Origin: CAZEAN01 sp964510225
Lineage (GTDB): Bacteria > Planctomycetota > Planctomycetia > Isosphaerales > Isosphaeraceae
Reading direction: 5' to 3'
Assembly (NCBI GenBank): GCA_964510225.1
Contig: CAZEAN010000043.1
Coordinates: 1-46,649 of the forward strand
DNA: 46,649 nucleotides
This document shows positions 44,177 to 46,649 of the stretch, piece after piece. The position numbers and the translations under genes were made by a program. The notes beneath the pieces are model-generated. The model was not told the DNA's origin, made no database searches, and saw only the letters and a list, made by a program, of their open reading frames with translations. Position 1 is the first letter of the stretch, and every line of letters begins with the position of its first letter.

Positions 44177-45721
44177 GTGCACGCTAGTATGACGTTGTTC
44201 AGTCGTCTTGCCTTGGTCTTGTTGGTCCTACTGACGATCATCCGATCGGTTGGTTTTTGCGCCTATGGTTTTTATCAAGTCTGCACACCACTGGAAGTCC
44301 ATCCACTGGAATCGAAGATGGTCCACCTTGCTTGGCGTGTCCAAGCTGGCGAGACTCTCTATCCCGATTGGACCACTGTTAATCATGTAAGTAATTTCTT
44401 TGGACCTTGTTATTTTACTATTGTTGGATTTATTGGAAAGATAGTTAATGCTGATTTGAACGATCTTTTAATTATCGGCAGGGCTGTAACGATCATCGCG
44501 GTGGTATTGGCTTCTCTGGTGTTGGGTCTCTTCACGGGTCGACGGTGGGGGAGGATTCCAGGATTTCTGGGGTTTGCATTTGCCCTGGGTGGTGCACCCT
44601 TGGTTGGCTTTGGAATCATGGTCCGCCCTGACGTTCTCGCCGATCTACTCGGATTCACGGGATTTGTTGTCTTGGGCTATCAATCGGAATCGAGTGTACA
44701 GCGACGGACCCTCGGGATAGCATTCCTGGTGAGTGCGATGATGACGAAGCAAACTGCGGCGGTCTATCTGATCGCCAGCTCCGTTGCGTTGGCGTGTAAT
44801 GGCCAGACTCGGACTGCTGTGGTCAACGGAGCGATCACGCTGTTCATCCTCGCGCTGGTGATTGGTCTGTCCATGATTGTTGCCGAGCCCAGAATTTTCG
44901 TATCGATGTTGGGAGAATCGAGGGCGCCAATAAGTGGCTCGACGTTTCGGATAGTCTGGTCGCGGCTCTGGGACCGATCTCCCGAGATCCCTTTCTTCGT
45001 CCTGGCCGGCTTTGGCTTCTGGTTGGTCGGCCCACGTGCTGACCGCGGGTTGGCTTCCCTGACGGCAGTGATTGCGACGCTCTCGGTGCTCTCGACACTG
45101 AAGCTTGGTGCTGACCTCAACTACTACCTAGGGCTTCGACTGGTCGGGGGACTCGGAGCAGCACAGATTGCCGGTGAAGTCTTAAGAGATTGTCGGCGCG
45201 GGGGATTGGGCGAAAAAATCTGTTGGTTCGCCGCCGTTGCGTTGGTCGGACTCGGTACCGTCGTGAGCGTGAAAGCCGTCGTTTATGCTCAGTCAGCATT
45301 CGTCGATGCACGGGACGAATACCGCGATCAGAGGTCGTTTCAAGGACGGGCCAAACTCGAGCAATACCAGCTTTTCTTTGAACTTGCGTCCGACCCTGAT
45401 CACACGTTGTTGACTGATTGTGGCCCGATCGCGCTCCGACAGCGAGACCGCGCACCTTTTGCGGATCCGTGGTTGTTTCACCTTTTAGTCGAAAGCGGTC
45501 GGATTGTACCAAGCTCGGTAATCCAACAACTGCAGGATCGTGAATATGAATGGGTGATCACGACATCCGATCTTTTGGGATCAGACTATCTCGATAACCC
45601 CTTTGGGTTGCCTGAACCGGTTGCCCAAGTCGTGCGTTCGCAGTACGAACCAATTGCCGAGACGGCTGATCTCTTTGTCTATCAACCAAGGCTTGATAGC
45701 GTTCTCCAATCCCAAGAGTAG
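44177..45721 (+). CDS. GT39-like polytopic membrane protein (dolichyl-phosphate-mannose transferase type)
   Basis: This large inner-membrane protein has about 10-12 hydrophobic segments in the first 350 residues. It has the first-loop motif HPLESKMVHLAWRVQAGETLYPDW, with an acidic residue, as in the GT39/ArnT-like family, then later KLGADLNYYLGLRLVGGLGA. The family takes sugars from polyprenyl-phosphate carriers to proteins or lipids on the outer face. The last 170 residues are a soluble domain with LLTDCGPIALRQRDRAPFADP. Start: GGGAG at 44164-44168 sits 8 bases before a GTG at 44177; an ATG at 44189 (MTLFSRLALVLL) is also good. The ORF's far start at 44048 would overlap the divergent PVC gene and is unlikely. 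Confidence 0.8.
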   Translation: MHASMTLFSRLALVLLVLLTIIRSVGFCAYGFYQVCTPLEVHPLESKMVHLAWRVQAGETLYPDWTTVNHVSNFFGPCYFTIVGFIGKIVNADLNDLLIIGRAVTIIAVVLASLVLGLFTGRRWGRIPGFLGFAFALGGAPLVGFGIMVRPDVLADLLGFTGFVVLGYQSESSVQRRTLGIAFLVSAMMTKQTAAVYLIASSVALACNGQTRTAVVNGAITLFILALVIGLSMIVAEPRIFVSMLGESRAPISGSTFRIVWSRLWDRSPEIPFFVLAGFGFWLVGPRADRGLASLTAVIATLSVLSTLKLGADLNYYLGLRLVGGLGAAQIAGEVLRDCRRGGLGEKICWFAAVALVGLGTVVSVKAVVYAQSAFVDARDEYRDQRSFQGRAKLEQYQLFFELASDPDHTLLTDCGPIALRQRDRAPFADPWLFHLLVESGRIVPSSVIQQLQDREYEWVITTSDLLGSDYLDNPFGLPEPVAQVVRSQYEPIAETADLFVYQPRLDSVLQSQE

Positions 45722-45742
45722 TGGATGAGCAACCTCGGTGAT

Positions 45743-46649
45743 TTAGAGATCGTCTAGATGTGCTTCAACTGCGCGGAGCTGTTGCTGTAGTGTCCGATCG
45801 ATCGGGTTTTCCTGGATTGCGAGTTGGTACCAGGCTCGTGCTTGATGCCATAACGAGGCCGATTCACAAGCCGATGCTAACTCAGCAAATGTGTAAGGCA
45901 ATTCTTCAGGGTTGGCGGTGAGTGTTTCCTCGGTCATCTGATGGAGCTGATCGAGTGCGACGGCACGAGCGAGATACGTATCACCAAGTTCATCTTCGCC
46001 GATGGCACGATAGGCGGTGCCGAGGTTCCGATAGATTGGCCCGGGGTCCAATGGATCGAATTCCAGAGCTCGGAGCGAAGCTTCGATCGCGTTATGATAA
46101 CGTTGCTCTGCGATTGCCAATTGGGCTTGTGCGAACTCGATTCCCGGATGTCCCGCGATCTTCGCTTCGAGAAGTTCCGAAGCACGTTCGAAATCTCCTT
46201 GGTCGATTGCCAACTCGGCACGGAGGACGATTGCCTCGGGGTCGTCCGGCGCGAGGGCTTGCAGTTGCGCTTCGGCTTGCGACAAGTTACCGATGGTTAT
46301 CAGGTTGGCAATAATGCCGATCCGTGACCAGCGATCGGAGGGATCTTCCCGGACGAACGCCGTGAGCTGCTCGATCGCCTCTTCGGGGTCCCAGGTCGTT
46401 CTCCGGAGGAAACACCAGTGGAGCACTTCAAGAGCCGAGAGTCGGAACGGTTCACTGAGCATCCGAAACTGCTGGTCGATCGCCGAGCGACGGAGCTGGT
46501 AGCCATAGATGAAGATAAGCTCCCGGCGCGCTTGATCCAGGCTCGGATCCAATTCCAAGGCGTCTAAGAAGCGGGCTTCGGCCGCCTGGGCGCGATTGCG
46601 GCGGAGTTGCATCTGCCCTGCACGGAGATAACCTGCTGCAGCCATTGGG
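45743..46649 (-). CDS. TPR-repeat protein, 5' end beyond the window
   Basis: At least 300 residues of a tetratricopeptide-repeat protein. Repeats of about 34 residues run through it, for example QAAEARFLDALELDPSLDQA, QAEAQLQALAPDDPEAIVL, RYHNAIEASLRALEFDPLDPGPIYRNLGTAYR and WHQARAWYQLAIQENPIDR. The frame stays open to the window edge and the first repeat is already under way, so the true start probably lies outside. The in-frame Met at 46645 is a possible but unconvincing start. TPR proteins bind partners; none can be named. It converges on the GT39-like gene with 21 bases between. No signal peptide or membrane segment is visible. Confidence 0.82.
   Translation of the reverse strand, partial: PMAAAGYLRAGQMQLRRNRAQAAEARFLDALELDPSLDQARRELIFIYGYQLRRSAIDQQFRMLSEPFRLSALEVLHWCFLRRTTWDPEEAIEQLTAFVREDPSDRWSRIGIIANLITIGNLSQAEAQLQALAPDDPEAIVLRAELAIDQGDFERASELLEAKIAGHPGIEFAQAQLAIAEQRYHNAIEASLRALEFDPLDPGPIYRNLGTAYRAIGEDELGDTYLARAVALDQLHQMTEETLTANPEELPYTFAELASACESASLWHQARAWYQLAIQENPIDRTLQQQLRAVEAHLDDL

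Noticed and set aside
1..46649. tRNA, rRNA, CRISPR arrays, insertion sequences, phage genes
   Set aside because: I looked for T-loop patterns, regularly spaced repeats, transposase motifs and integrase motifs in gaps and genes, and found none that holds.

Overview
The window is a piece of a planctomycete chromosome. The evidence is the gene families it carries: two DUF1559 pilin-like proteins, a DUF1549/DUF1553 protein followed by a DUF1501 protein, a PVC-type cytochrome with HEAT-like repeats, a probable TIGR03067-type protein, LEPR-like export motifs (LExR-LL), a planctomycete-style ECF sigma remnant and many secreted hydrolases. I see no rRNA, tRNA, CRISPR array, transposase or phage gene.

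Layout. 1-6.5 kb (+): a secreted unknown protein, a membrane M48 metallopeptidase, then a sensor histidine kinase, a small secreted protein and an NtrC-type sigma-54 activator, which look like one signalling cassette. 6.5-9.6 kb: a Tat-exported amidohydrolase, a secreted protein with a YHS-like Cys tail and a double-thioredoxin-fold protein. 9.9-17.1 kb (-): a tightly packed five-gene run made of an ABC ATPase, an ABC-2 permease, a secreted acetylxylan-esterase-like hydrolase, a second internally duplicated ABC-2 permease and an enolase-superfamily enzyme. A DinB/YfiT-type protein lies upstream of it. 18.3-19.6 kb: a small lipoprotein and a DUF1559 protein.

19.7-22.3 kb is a decay zone. It holds a subtilase gene that has lost its catalytic domain and an ECF sigma gene fused to the tail of an unrelated protein. 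22.5-27.5 kb: ferrochelatase, an atypical DUF1559 protein, a DUF2306 membrane protein and a phosphohexomutase. 28.1-29.5 kb: a LEPR/CAP-domain extracellular protein behind an exact -24/-12 sigma-54 promoter motif, the natural kind of target for the activator at 5 kb. 29.6-34.5 kb (-): galactose mutarotase, GH2 glycosidase and sulfatase, a secreted set for sulfated galactose-type glycans. 34.8-41.4 kb (+): DUF1549/1553, DUF1501, PPC-domain and DUF6807 proteins in one run. It meets a convergent PVC cytochrome gene. The window ends with a GT39-like membrane protein and a partial TPR protein.

Intergenic regions are rich in perfect stem-loops that lack U-tracts. Several sit where terminators are expected, and some are nested or tandem. 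All functional statements come from motifs and family knowledge; no database search was run.
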